A DNA stretch of 30,874 nt from a virus. The translations under genes and the position numbers were made by a program. The stretch spans positions 1-30,874 of IMG/VR virus record IMGVR_UViG_3300030103_002196; one strand, 5' to 3'. The notes beneath the pieces were generated by a model, which was not told where the DNA came from, made no database searches, and worked only from the letters and a program-made list of their open reading frames with translations. Shown here one piece after another: positions 17,574 to 24,921 of this stretch. The stretch's first letter is position 1. The number at the start of each line of letters is the position of its first letter.

Positions 17574-17610
17574 TAATAATAACTCCTTATTATTTATAGT
17601 TGTGGATAAG

Positions 17611-19707
17611 TTACAGATTTATTTCTGTCATGTCAAGCCAATCCGAGCCTACTTTTATTTCTATATCTAAGGGTACATTAAAATCTATATCATACATAGA
17701 TTTCATTGTATTTTTTACTCCTTTAGTAGATTTAGCTAAAATATCTGACATAACATCTTCTTCACCCGGATAGACATCTACTACAATACTGTCATGAACA
17801 GTATTAATTAGTAGACTTTTTACCTTCTTTTGCTTCATCAGTTCATAAGCATTGATACATGCTAATGGAACTATATCGGCAGTGGCAAAACCTTGAACAG
17901 GATAGTTTTTTATCTGTGTTGAATAATTAGAACTACCCCAAGGCATCCTTTTCGCATCAGGAAAAGAATACTGTCTGCCTGTTGGTAAGGTAACTAGTTT
18001 GGTGGCAATTGCACTATATTCTAATTTATCATGCCACTCTTTAATCTGTTTGTATTTAGTTAAAAATTCAGTGTAATATTTTTTTTCATCATCTGTACCA
18101 CTAACACCACCATACAAAGGTTTAAATGTATGAGCCTTAGCATCCTGTCTAGATACTCCTATGATGTCTGCGGTAAACTGATGAACATCAACTCCATTTT
18201 TTATATCTTCCATACCTTGCTTGTCCTGAGCAAGAAACACTGCAGTTCTAAATTCTAACTGTGCAAAATCTACTTCCATAATTTTACCATTCTTAAATCG
18301 TGATTTCATTACTTTTCTAATTGGAAAAGTTTTAGCACGTGGTTGATTTTGGAAATTAGGATTTCTACTAGATAGTCTTCCTGTTGATGTAGCAGTCTGC
18401 ATAAAACTAGGATGTAGTATAGAATTCCATCCTACAAAATTTTGTATGCCTTCAACAAAAGTGGATAGATAAGTTTCTATAGCACTATACTTTGTAATAC
18501 TATCCACAAAATCAATTACTCCATTTTTACTATACTTAGCAATAGTCATTAAAGTTATCTTATCTGTTTTAAATCCAGTATTACAAACTAAACCTACTAA
18601 TTTACTAGCAGTGTCTTTTGAATCTCTCGAAAAGTTTTCTACAATAGTTTTAAGATTAACCTTAAATCCTGCTAACTCTTTTAGTTGATGATATATCAAA
18701 CCTTGTCCGTCACAAGTTTCACACTTACTTAAATTCTTATAAGGGTTACCATCTACTTTCATTTTCTGAACTTTACCATTACCATAACAGGTAGTGCATC
18801 TCTCTGAACGAGTTTTATGTAAAGGCTTTGTATACATCTTAACATACTTATTAAAGTCAGCTATAGACATCTTAGGTCTTCGTTTAGGTTTATTTGTTTG
18901 TTTATTAACACCAATATTAAAAACCTCAGCCCATTTTTTTTTGTTAGTTACTTTTAATCCATAGACTAACCAAGAAAGTTGTTCGCCACTACTAGGTTCT
19001 ATTTTAGTATCTCCCATCATATCCCAAATAGTATCGTCTATCTTTACTCGTAATTGTTTGTGTTCTTTTTCAAACTCATCTTTAACTTGGGATAAAGTAT
19101 CTTTATCAATATAAATGCCATTCATTTCCATATCAGTTAAAACTTTTGTAAATTTGTTCATCATCTTAACAGTGGCTACTAATGATGAATTAGGTTTCTT
19201 ATTCAGGTCTGCTACTTGAGCATCAAAAAGTTGTCTCGTACACTCAACATCTCGTCTACCATAGAACTCAATATCTTTAGGAATAATATCTTTAAAAGTC
19301 ATTCCCTGACTTCTGTATGTATCAATAATAGAAGTAGCTTTATGTATAAGCCCTCTTCTCAAACAACACTCTGATAGAGATATTTTAGTTTTAATACCTC
19401 TATATAAAACGTATTCAGCTATCATTGTATCATAGATGACACCCTCATATGTAAATCCGCAAGAGTATATCCATGATAAATCAAATTTTATATTATGACC
19501 TACAAGGATATCTGTCTTGTCCAAAATATCTTGTACAATTTTTTTATTCTTTTTTAAATCTACATCAGGTAAATCAGGATGCCAAAAAAATAAATACTCA
19601 TTATCTATTCCTAAACTTATTAATTTATTATCAGGATAGTAAGGAGTAGGGCTTCCTTTATAGCCATCTTCAGTTGTTTCTACATCAAATACTGTTATCT
19701 TTGTCAT
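17611..19707 (-). CDS. polA: Family A DNA polymerase with 3'-5' exonuclease and DnaJ-like zinc finger insert
   Basis: The 698-residue product has exonuclease motifs DVETT (Asp8, Glu10), HNIKFD (71-76) and YGRRD (149-153), then polymerase motifs TSTGRLSSRNPNFQNQ (440-455), A (VDFAQLEFR, Asp480), B (RQDAKAHTFKPLYG, 520-533) and C (VHDS, 637-640). Residue 528, equivalent to E. coli Pol I Phe762, is Phe. Motif C ends in Ser where Glu is usual. Between the two parts lie CTTCYGNG (304-311) and CETCDGQG (329-336), a DnaJ-type zinc-finger pair as described in phage HMO-2011. It copies the phage genome. Its ATG overlaps the helicase stop by 4 bases. Confidence 0.97.
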   Translation of the reverse strand: MTKITVFDVETTEDGYKGSPTPYYPDNKLISLGIDNEYLFFWHPDLPDVDLKKNKKIVQDILDKTDILVGHNIKFDLSWIYSCGFTYEGVIYDTMIAEYVLYRGIKTKISLSECCLRRGLIHKATSIIDTYRSQGMTFKDIIPKDIEFYGRRDVECTRQLFDAQVADLNKKPNSSLVATVKMMNKFTKVLTDMEMNGIYIDKDTLSQVKDEFEKEHKQLRVKIDDTIWDMMGDTKIEPSSGEQLSWLVYGLKVTNKKKWAEVFNIGVNKQTNKPKRRPKMSIADFNKYVKMYTKPLHKTRSERCTTCYGNGKVQKMKVDGNPYKNLSKCETCDGQGLIYHQLKELAGFKVNLKTIVENFSRDSKDTASKLVGLVCNTGFKTDKITLMTIAKYSKNGVIDFVDSITKYSAIETYLSTFVEGIQNFVGWNSILHPSFMQTATSTGRLSSRNPNFQNQPRAKTFPIRKVMKSRFKNGKIMEVDFAQLEFRTAVFLAQDKQGMEDIKNGVDVHQFTADIIGVSRQDAKAHTFKPLYGGVSGTDDEKKYYTEFLTKYKQIKEWHDKLEYSAIATKLVTLPTGRQYSFPDAKRMPWGSSNYSTQIKNYPVQGFATADIVPLACINAYELMKQKKVKSLLINTVHDSIVVDVYPGEEDVMSDILAKSTKGVKNTMKSMYDIDFNVPLDIEIKVGSDWLDMTEINL

Positions 19708-20939
19708 TCTATATACCTCGATTTCTCAGGAATTAATACAGTATTAACTATGCCATGCCACCCATTTATTTTATTTTTTATAACATTTAAGTTTCTCATA
19801 AAGTTAGGTGTGTCACCATCATGTTGGGCTTTACCTATTCCAATAATTAAATCAGCTTCGGCTGCTTTTCCTGTTCTACTATTTTCCATCATATCAAAAG
19901 ATAAAACTGCTGAACCTTCTGCCTCTGCATTTGCTTGAGATACACCTACTAAAGTTATATTTCTTCTTTTAGCTATTTCTCTTGCACCTAAATAGATTGC
20001 TCGTAATCTTTCATCACCTCTAGAAAAAGTTCCTTCTACATTTATCTTATCTAGTTGGTCAACAATAACAATATCAGGTTTATTGTCTTCACAATATTTA
20101 TCTAAAGATTCTAATGACCAGTCTACAGAATCATGACAAACTATGTTGTCACTAATCTTAGCCCATTCATCTTTTGCTTCTTGCATACTATCCTGTATAT
20201 CAAGTTTGTGCATGTCAGTCCATGCAGATACCATTCTCATCTGTGTTCTAACTGCAGGTTCTTCATTAATAAAGCAATGAACTTTAGCACCTTGGTGAGC
20301 AAAACCTTCATATCCTGCTACAAGACTTACCCAAAATGCAGTCTTACCTGTTTCGGGTCTGGCAAATATAACCATGAGATTACCTTCACCTACACCATCA
20401 ATTCTATCACCTAGTGTTTTTATATTAAATTTCCATTTAGATGTAACGGATACTGCATCTAACATTTCACCAATATCTTTAGTGACAGGAGTCAGTCCAT
20501 CTTCAGATTCTATTACATCTTCATCAAATTCTTCTACTAATTTTTTAACAGTGGATAATGATTTACTTTTACCATTCCAAACACCATTAGCTTCTTCTAT
20601 AACTTGCCTAGCATGTTCTAACATACGTAAATTTTTTAAGGTATCCGAAACGATATCAGCATTATATTCTGTAGTATCATTACCTATGTTGTCTAGTATA
20701 GTTTCCATTTTCTGCCTGTGAGCAGTGGTAGATGCAGGTTTATAAATATTAAAATATGCATCTTTAATTTCTTCAACAGATAGTTTTTGTATATTACTAT
20801 GCTTTTTATAAGTATCACCTATCACAGTGTATACCTCTGCTAAACCATTAGTAAAATTTTTCTTACTAATTCTCTTTTTGTTTTCTTCAAAAAAGTCACG
20901 GTTTAGACAGAACTTTATTATTCTATTCTCAAGTGACAT
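19704..20939 (-). CDS. DnaB-family replicative helicase
   Basis: The 411-residue product carries a RecA-like ATPase domain: Walker A ARPETGKT (193-200), a block HCFINEEP (221-228), Walker B DIVIVDQLD near 290, and GVSQANAEAEG near 337, all in the order of DnaB and T7 gp4 helicases. The N-terminal 170 residues are helical and probably mediate hexamer or primase contacts. It should unwind the fork for the polymerase encoded next. It overlaps the primase gene by 11 bases and the polymerase gene by 4, a tight primase-helicase-polymerase unit. Confidence 0.93.
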   Translation of the reverse strand: MSLENRIIKFCLNRDFFEENKKRISKKNFTNGLAEVYTVIGDTYKKHSNIQKLSVEEIKDAYFNIYKPASTTAHRQKMETILDNIGNDTTEYNADIVSDTLKNLRMLEHARQVIEEANGVWNGKSKSLSTVKKLVEEFDEDVIESEDGLTPVTKDIGEMLDAVSVTSKWKFNIKTLGDRIDGVGEGNLMVIFARPETGKTAFWVSLVAGYEGFAHQGAKVHCFINEEPAVRTQMRMVSAWTDMHKLDIQDSMQEAKDEWAKISDNIVCHDSVDWSLESLDKYCEDNKPDIVIVDQLDKINVEGTFSRGDERLRAIYLGAREIAKRRNITLVGVSQANAEAEGSAVLSFDMMENSRTGKAAEADLIIGIGKAQHDGDTPNFMRNLNVIKNKINGWHGIVNTVLIPEKSRYIE

Positions 20940-21732
20940 TAAATAACTCCTTTATCTTTGTGTCGTCTAAATATTTTAAGTCTTCGTCTAAGACTTTTAC
21001 TTCTGTATCAACAAGATACCTTAAGCCTTTTGATAAATCAAATGCCTTTTGCGTTGCGTCTCTATCTAAAGCTACAATAACTTTTTTAAAAGTTTTAGAT
21101 AAGTAAATTGCATACTCTTCTTTTAGTGTTGTTCCTAATAATGCAACTCCTGTGTGTACGGAACTAATAGTACATGCCGAAGCACAATCTTCTACTATAA
21201 CTGCAGTATCACTAGTACCACAAGTGAAAGGGATACTATTTTTATTATAGTTAAACCATTTAGGCATAACTATAGGATTAAGACTTCTACCTACTGCGGA
21301 GACAGCAGTACCTTCATCTTTAATTATGAATACTGCTCTATCTTTACGAGGGTCAAAGTATATTGATGCCAGACCTTCAAGATATGCCGGGTAACAATTA
21401 TTTTTTTTAATGTATGCTAAACATTTCTCACTAGACTGAATATTTGTAAAATGATTTGGGATTGTCCAGTTAAATGATTGCTGTCTGTCCGTTTTGACTG
21501 GTGACGATAGTTCCAAGAACTTGGTAACATCATCAGGAGATAATGCTCGTTCAGTAGTACCACCAATCTTACAAGATGCATGATAGCACTTCCACATTAT
21601 CTTACTGTCTTCTGTATTTACGCTGAATGTATTTTTATTAAGACAGAAAGGACAGTCCATTCTAACTTGCGTGTTAGATGCTATGCCTAACTGTTTAATA
21701 TATTCTAATTGATGTTTCTTTGTGATGTACAT
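20929..21732 (-). CDS. DNA primase (zinc-binding and TOPRIM domains)
   Basis: The start is placed at ATG 21732 (MYITKKHQLEY) because AAGGG lies 4 bases before it; a longer frame would begin inside the palindrome at 21745-21762. The 267-residue product has a zinc ribbon (CPFC at 27-30, then Cys49 and Cys54) and a TOPRIM domain (VIVEDCASACT with the Glu, VIVALDRDAT with the DxD). This equals the primase half of T7 gp4, but here it is a separate protein from the helicase. It makes RNA primers for replication. Confidence 0.92.
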   Translation of the reverse strand: MYITKKHQLEYIKQLGIASNTQVRMDCPFCLNKNTFSVNTEDSKIMWKCYHASCKIGGTTERALSPDDVTKFLELSSPVKTDRQQSFNWTIPNHFTNIQSSEKCLAYIKKNNCYPAYLEGLASIYFDPRKDRAVFIIKDEGTAVSAVGRSLNPIVMPKWFNYNKNSIPFTCGTSDTAVIVEDCASACTISSVHTGVALLGTTLKEEYAIYLSKTFKKVIVALDRDATQKAFDLSKGLRYLVDTEVKVLDEDLKYLDDTKIKELFNVT

Positions 21733-21744
21733 AATTCCCTTTCT

Positions 21745-21762
21745 ACTTAACACGTGTTAAGT
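21745..21762. repeat. Palindrome copy 1 (18 bp, perfect)
   Basis: ACTTAACACGTGTTAAGT. It ends 12 bases before the primase start codon and lies just after a minus-strand terminator-like hairpin. It belongs to a ten-copy family confined to 21745-29620. Confidence 0.95.
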
Positions 21763-21783
21763 AATTTTCTCATTTCTTCAAAA

Positions 21784-21819
21784 CCAAAAAAAGGGGCAGT
21801 CATTTCTGACCACCCCTTT
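21784..21819 (-). terminator. Terminator-like hairpin upstream of primase
   Basis: On the minus strand AAAGGGG pairs with CCCCTTT around an inner GTCA/TGAC stem with a 4-base loop, and seven T follow. It should stop or attenuate transcripts arriving from the 53-residue gene before the replication genes. The palindrome follows 22 bases later. Confidence 0.75.
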
Positions 21820-21862
21820 CAGCCACAAAGAAAGAAAGTATATGAGTGAATATACTCTTTCT

Positions 21863-22024
21863 TTATAGCTTTTTTTTCTGATATTGCAAGTTCTTTAAAT
21901 CTTTAATTAAATGTTTATTTATCAAGGGAAATTTAAAATCTGATAGGTATTCCCCTTTATGATATTTCAATAAAGATAATAACCTAGGATTAAATTTTTC
22001 TAGGTACTGTTCAGTTTCATTCAT
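21863..22024 (-). CDS. 53-residue small protein, function unknown
   Basis: The frame starts MNETEQYLEKFNPRLLSLL and ends NLQYQKKKL. GAAGGAG lies 6 bases before the ATG. The product is charged and probably helical, with no cysteine or membrane span. It stands alone: a structured, gene-free leader of about 290 bases precedes it and a terminator-like hairpin follows its stop by about 45 bases. Confidence 0.65.
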   Translation of the reverse strand: MNETEQYLEKFNPRLLSLLKYHKGEYLSDFKFPLINKHLIKDLKNLQYQKKKL

Positions 22025-22314
22025 GATTACTCCTTCATAAAGTCAAAGTGTAGGTAGGTCATCAAACACTAACTTCCCTACCTTCCCTCGCACAAGAAAA
22101 TATGACTAAACTTGTGGGTGTTTGGGCTTACACTATTTTAGGGTGAGCAGGAGTCAATAATGCAAACAATAAATCTACTCACCCAATGTACTTTGCGTTG
22201 CGTTTGAATTTATACTCGGCTACGAACCCAAGAATACGAAATGGCTTACGCACGAGTACCAACTAGTTAGTTTAAAGAAACATTCAATCGTCATCAAATG
22301 TTTCTCTAAACTTT
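22025..22314 (-). ncRNA. Candidate structured leader RNA upstream of the 53-residue gene
   Basis: No gene fits here, but the minus-strand transcript can fold repeatedly. There is a 15-base stem with one mismatch between 22298-22312 and 22269-22283 and a TACTCG/CGAGTA stem (22253-22258 with 22213-22218). A 10-pair stem GGGTGAGTAG/CTGCTCACCC lies at 22141-22184. A junction closed by AGTGTA/TACACT (22129-22134 with 22047-22052) holds ACAAG/CTTGT and AGGTAGG/CCTACCT stems and ends 10 bases before the GAAGGAG of the downstream gene. A cis-regulatory leader or a stable ncRNA is possible. Folding was judged by eye only. Confidence 0.45.
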
Positions 22315-22330
22315 CTTAACACGTGTTAAG
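22315..22330. repeat. Palindrome copy 2 (16 bp)
   Basis: CTTAACACGTGTTAAG, with the outer pair broken (T on both sides). It lies between the hairpin at 22337-22370 and the structured leader. Unlike most copies it is not next to a start codon. Confidence 0.95.
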
Positions 22331-22336
22331 TAAAAA

Positions 22337-22370
22337 GGGGTGTGAGAAAAAACTACTAAACTCACACCCC
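22337..22370 (-). terminator. Terminator-like hairpin before palindrome copy 2
   Basis: GGGGTGTGAG and CTCACACCCC form a perfect 10-pair stem with a 14-base loop, and on the minus strand the stem is followed by five T. It lies downstream of the 22423-22450 promoter, so it may attenuate that transcript. Confidence 0.75.
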
Positions 22371-22422
22371 AAGGTCGTCATATTAACAAACAACTCCCGA
22401 AAGGATTTTGGAGTCACTTATA

Positions 22423-22450
22423 ATAATAAACTAATCTCCTGTTAAGTCAA
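22423..22450 (-). promoter_or_regulatory. Minus-strand promoter, TTGACT-16-TATTAT
   Basis: The -35 TTGACT (22450-22445) runs into TTGACTTAACAGG, and TATTAT (22428-22423) follows after 16 bases. It overlaps the stop of the 22447-22695 gene. The sequence ACTTAACA equals a half-site of the repeated palindrome. Confidence 0.6.
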
Positions 22451-22695
22451 ATCGTAACAGGCTGATTATCTTTACCTATAATCGTAACATCGCCTAATGC
22501 TTCTATCCAAACTTTAGCACCACAGGATAAAGGCTTGTTAGGGCTATAGACAATTCTTGTAGCACCATTACAAACAACATCAGAGCCATAATAGTTATGC
22601 TTGTAGGTTTTAACTGTAATAACATCTTTGATGTCATCAGGATGTTTGGCATTGTGTCGAATGTTATGCTGATTGACATGAATACGTTTAATCAT
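22447..22695 (-). CDS. Small conserved phage protein, function unknown
   Basis: The start is set at ATG 22695 (MIKRIHVNQHNIRHN), 7 bases after GGAG. The 82-residue product contains VITVKTYKHNYYGSDVV and TRIVYSPNKPLSCGAKVWIEA, a pattern I recall from conserved small proteins of phages and some bacteria, with no known function. It looks like a compact beta-barrel. The first 8 bases overlap the end of the preceding gene. Confidence 0.7.
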   Translation of the reverse strand: MIKRIHVNQHNIRHNAKHPDDIKDVITVKTYKHNYYGSDVVCNGATRIVYSPNKPLSCGAKVWIEALGDVTIIGKDNQPVTI

Positions 22696-22879
22696 ATGAC
22701 TCTCCATTCTTTTTTACTACTTCACTAACATCAATAATTGTTCTATCTTTGTCAGTTTCATACAAAGCACTAGTATGACCATCCATTAAATAATTATCTT
22801 GTGCTTCTTCTACATCTTCTGCTTTTATGTAATACTTTTTTGTTTTGGTTATCTCAACAACAATTTCATACATAGGCAT
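22688..22879 (-). CDS. Small beta-beta-alpha type protein, function unknown
   Basis: The 63-residue product reads YEIVVEITKTKKYYIKAEDV followed by EEAQDNYL: two beta strands and a helix with an A-E-x-x-E-E-A turn. The same pattern appears in the 24291-24476 gene, so the two may be distant paralogues. AAAGGA precedes the ATG, and the start overlaps the upstream stop (TAATG). Confidence 0.65.
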   Translation of the reverse strand: MPMYEIVVEITKTKKYYIKAEDVEEAQDNYLMDGHTSALYETDKDRTIIDVSEVVKKNGESYD

Positions 22880-23214
22880 TAGTTTACATCCTTTACATCT
22901 ACTGCACCAACAAACATCAAACGATACTCATCAGTATTCTCTACCTCAATATGATAAATCATACCTTTGGCTTTGATGTATTTAATCGTGTTGTAATTAA
23001 TATTACGATAACCTTTTTTCTGCATATCATACGCAACTAAAAAGTTATTAGGGTCGGTATATTGTTTACCACCCTTTTGATTTTTCTTTACACCTAGTCG
23101 GAATACTCCCGTTCTAAATGTTCCGTCTTTCTTGTAGAAACCTACAGAGAAAGTATTTTGTGTACCCACCATTTCTTTGATAGCTTCTGGCACACTCATT
23201 TTTGACATAAGCAT
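22879..23214 (-). CDS. SH3-barrel-like small protein (DUF2693-like)
   Basis: The 111-residue product has FSVGFYKKDGTFRTGVF, a Gly/Lys-rich loop (GVKKNQKGGK), then LVAYDMQKKGYRNINYNTIKYI. This order of a KKDG strand, a GG loop and a YDM-x(5)-R-x-I-N strand pair resembles the SH3 beta-barrel proteins of DUF2693. The function is unknown. The SD (GGAAAGGAAAG) fits the ATG at 23214, and palindrome copy 3 ends 14 bases upstream. Confidence 0.65.
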   Translation of the reverse strand: MLMSKMSVPEAIKEMVGTQNTFSVGFYKKDGTFRTGVFRLGVKKNQKGGKQYTDPNNFLVAYDMQKKGYRNINYNTIKYIKAKGMIYHIEVENTDEYRLMFVGAVDVKDVN

Positions 23215-23228
23215 TAGCTTTCCTTTCC

Positions 23229-23244
23229 CTTAACACGTGTTAAG
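23229..23244. repeat. Palindrome copy 3 (16 bp)
   Basis: CTTAACACGTGTTAAG, flanked by C on the left and T on the right, so the outermost pair is lost. It ends 14 bases before the start of the 22879-23214 gene. Confidence 0.95.
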
Positions 23245-23247
23245 TAT

Positions 23248-23325
23248 TTATAACATTCCAATCCACTTCTTAAACGTGAATAATAGGAATAAAACAATTA
23301 CTAAAAATATAATATCCAAATCCAT
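23248..23325 (-). CDS. Possible 25-residue membrane micropeptide
   Basis: The frame MDLDIIFLVIVLFLLFTFKK continues for five more residues and is almost wholly one membrane helix with a basic end. It starts 7 bases after the stop of the 23333-23554 gene and ends 3 bases before palindrome copy 3. There is no clear SD, so translation would depend on coupling. AT-rich intergenic sequence can produce such a frame by chance. Confidence 0.3.
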   Translation of the reverse strand: MDLDIIFLVIVLFLLFTFKKWIGML

Positions 23326-23332
23326 AAATTTT

Positions 23333-23554
23333 TTACGATTTCGCTTTACAGATTTTAAAATGCATGATAGAAGGGGTTACCACCCCCGAGGATATATCTA
23401 CTTCCATATCTTCTTTTGTTTCCTCTCGAACATTTTTATCATGTATTCCGTAGCTTCCTTCAAGGTCATCTTTTTGTCCTTCACTATCTTTTTTTGTTTC
23501 ATTGTTATTAATAATATCATACCCAAAGGGTAAATCAAATTTAGTTCTTTTCAT
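23333..23554 (-). CDS. Small acidic protein, function unknown
   Basis: The 73-residue product starts MKRTKFDLPFGYDIINN, followed by a highly charged stretch (KKDSEGQKDDLEGSYGIHD) and a C-terminal part VDISSGVVTPSIMHF. It looks largely disordered. AAGGAAA precedes the ATG. It overlaps the upstream gene by 14 bases. No family recognised. Confidence 0.55.
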   Translation of the reverse strand: MKRTKFDLPFGYDIINNNETKKDSEGQKDDLEGSYGIHDKNVREETKEDMEVDISSGVVTPSIMHFKICKAKS

Positions 23555-23726
23555 TATTTATTTCCTTATTGTTTCTATAATAATCAAAAGTTAATATTTT
23601 ATTAACTCTGATACGTTCATACTTTCTTTTTCTTTCTTCTATATTTAACCTTTCAGCTTTTGTGTAAGACTGAATGGTTTTTTTATCTTTTTCTTTGCGA
23701 CCCATGATTGTTACATCATGTATCAT
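23541..23726 (-). CDS. Small basic protein, function unknown
   Basis: The 61-residue product is strongly basic and helical (KEKDKKTIQSYTKAERLNIE, then ERKRKYERIRVNK), which would suit nucleic-acid binding. GAGGTGA lies 5 bases before the ATG at 23726. An internal ATG at 23705 (MGRKEK) has no SD. It overlaps the upstream gene by 11 bases. Confidence 0.55.
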   Translation of the reverse strand: MIHDVTIMGRKEKDKKTIQSYTKAERLNIEERKRKYERIRVNKILTFDYYRNNKEINNEKN

Positions 23727-23934
23727 TGCTCACCTCATCTAAATCATCTTCAACCATGACATGAATATCAAGCTTATGTTTGTCATAATCTAATCCATAA
23801 TCATCCAATAACATTCTTTTAGCAAGATATTCTGCGTCTTCGTGAATATCTCTACTATTACCTGCTACTTTTACTTTGTAGCGAATAGTAAAAGATACTT
23901 CCAAAGGATAGTTTCTTTTTAATCCAGACATCAT
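23716..23934 (-). CDS. Small protein, function unknown
   Basis: The start is set at ATG 23934 (MMSGLKRNYPLEV), which shares ATGA with the stop of the 23931-24101 gene, behind GAGAGGTG; a GTG two codons earlier is inside that SD. The 72-residue product has two predicted beta strands (LEVSFTIRYKVKVAG) and a helix (DAEYLAKRMLLDDYG), then an acidic end. Confidence 0.6.
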   Translation of the reverse strand: MMSGLKRNYPLEVSFTIRYKVKVAGNSRDIHEDAEYLAKRMLLDDYGLDYDKHKLDIHVMVEDDLDEVSNDT

Positions 23935-24101
23935 TGACACCTCTCTTCAAATATTTTTTCTACTAGTTCATAGAATATACTATCTATGGTAGCAATGTCC
24001 AAGTCATGCTTCTCTACTAAATTAGAGAAATCATTCATGGGCATTTCTTCTAGTTCGTCTTTTATTCTTTCTTTTACTTCTTCGTTCTGATGACAACTCA
24101 T
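23931..24101 (-). CDS. 56-residue acidic helical protein, function unknown
   Basis: The frame starts MSCHQNEEVKERIKDELEEM and ends VEKIFEERCQ. It is tied to both neighbours by ATGA overlaps (24098-24101 upstream, 23931-23934 downstream), which is good evidence that it is translated although it is short. The product is helical and acidic, with one Cys at each end. Confidence 0.65.
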   Translation of the reverse strand: MSCHQNEEVKERIKDELEEMPMNDFSNLVEKHDLDIATIDSIFYELVEKIFEERCQ

Positions 24102-24310
24102 ACTGATAACCCACCTTTACTTATTCCAAATACTAAATAGTCCTTCATGTATTCCCCATATCCTGAGGATTCATAATCATCATGAGTTATTTGTATTCTT
24201 ACTGTCCAATACTTATCTTCATCAACAGATAAAGATTTTTGAATTTGAACACCACTTACATGATGATTTTTAGGTATAACTTTTTTAATATTACGCATTG
24301 TTATCTTCAT
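24098..24310 (-). CDS. Small protein, function unknown
   Basis: The 70-residue reading starts MKITMRNIKKV; a second ATG at 24298 (MRNIKK) has better SD spacing (AAAGGA, 12 bases) and may be the true start. The rest shows beta strands (YWTVRIQITHDDY) and YGEYMKDYLVFGIS. It overlaps the preceding gene by up to 20 bases. No family recognised. Confidence 0.6.
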   Translation of the reverse strand: MKITMRNIKKVIPKNHHVSGVQIQKSLSVDEDKYWTVRIQITHDDYESSGYGEYMKDYLVFGISKGGLSV

Positions 24311-24476
24311 TCCTTTCTAATAGTGTTGCGTATTGATAATCGACTTCATCAATTTCCAAGTCACCACTAATATCTAGACCACCTTTTTCTTGTAATATTT
24401 TTCTAGCTTCATCTTCACTCTGTGCTTGTATTTCATAAGTGTAGGCACAAGGCACTGCAAATTTAAATGTTGTCAT
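24291..24476 (-). CDS. Small beta-beta-alpha type protein, function unknown
   Basis: The 61-residue product, FKFAVPCAYTYEIQAQSEDE then ARKILQEKGG, shows two strands and a helix with the A-x-S-E-D-E-A pattern also seen in the 22688-22879 gene. Phage genomes often hold several such small proteins of unknown role. AAAGGA precedes the ATG, and TAATG couples it to the upstream gene. Confidence 0.6.
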   Translation of the reverse strand: MTTFKFAVPCAYTYEIQAQSEDEARKILQEKGGLDISGDLEIDEVDYQYATLLERNEDNNA

Positions 24477-24697
24477 TATTCTTTTTCCTTTTTCTTCTTT
24501 AGGTCAATAAGATTATCTATCAATTTAGATAAGTCATTGTATGTACCAATAAGATTATTAACTACATTATTGATGTGTTCTTTTTCATTTCTGTGAAAGT
24601 GTGGATGATGTTGCATCCACTCATAAGCAATGATGTCAGATAAATACTTTTCCGTATCTTTCATGACATTTCTTGCTTCTTTTAATTGGTCAATCAT
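24476..24697 (-). CDS. Small helical protein, function unknown
   Basis: The 73-residue product is helical throughout (IDQLKEARNVMKDTEKYL, NNVVNNLIGTYNDLSKLID) with a His-rich middle (MQHHPHFHRNEKEH) that could bind metal, and a Lys/Glu tail. GGGGGT lies 5 bases before the ATG. It overlaps the upstream gene by 4 bases. Confidence 0.6.
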   Translation of the reverse strand: MIDQLKEARNVMKDTEKYLSDIIAYEWMQHHPHFHRNEKEHINNVVNNLIGTYNDLSKLIDNLIDLKKKKEKE

Positions 24698-24909
24698 TCT
24701 TGACCCCCTACTTGAACAAACAATCTACCACCCAAGTAATTTAAATTATTACTCGTGACGTATTCTTTTGCTAATTCAGCAGGTTCACTACCAGATTTTA
24801 CAGGAACAGAAAATGGTATGGTAGCTTTACCCAATAAGTTATCCTCTAAAGGAATGATATAAACGTAACGTACTACGTCTTCTTCTTTTTTTTCTACTTT
24901 TTTAGACAT
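24694..24909 (-). CDS. Small protein, first gene of an early sub-operon
   Basis: The 71-residue product has a charged N-terminus (MSKKVEKKEEDVV) and then beta strands (RYVYIIPLEDNLLG, IPFSVPVKS) and a helix (AELAKEYVTS). AGAAAGG lies 6 bases before the ATG. Palindrome copy 4 ends 12 bases upstream and a promoter sits just beyond, so it heads the series of overlapping genes down to 23333. Confidence 0.65.
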   Translation of the reverse strand: MSKKVEKKEEDVVRYVYIIPLEDNLLGKATIPFSVPVKSGSEPAELAKEYVTSNNLNYLGGRLFVQVGGQE

Positions 24910-24921
24910 GATTACCTTTCT

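Noticed and set aside
22190-22290. A tRNA on the minus strand (AGTTGGTA and GGGTTCGTAGCC look like D- and T-arm pieces)
   Set aside because: No 7-base acceptor stem or 5-base anticodon stem with a 7-base loop can be drawn in the right positions, and the T-stem has a mismatch.
23237-23533. A 98-residue plus-strand frame opposite the small early genes
   Set aside because: It starts in the palindrome region without an SD, is Phe/Ile-rich as expected for the reverse of AT-rich code, and opposes better-supported genes.
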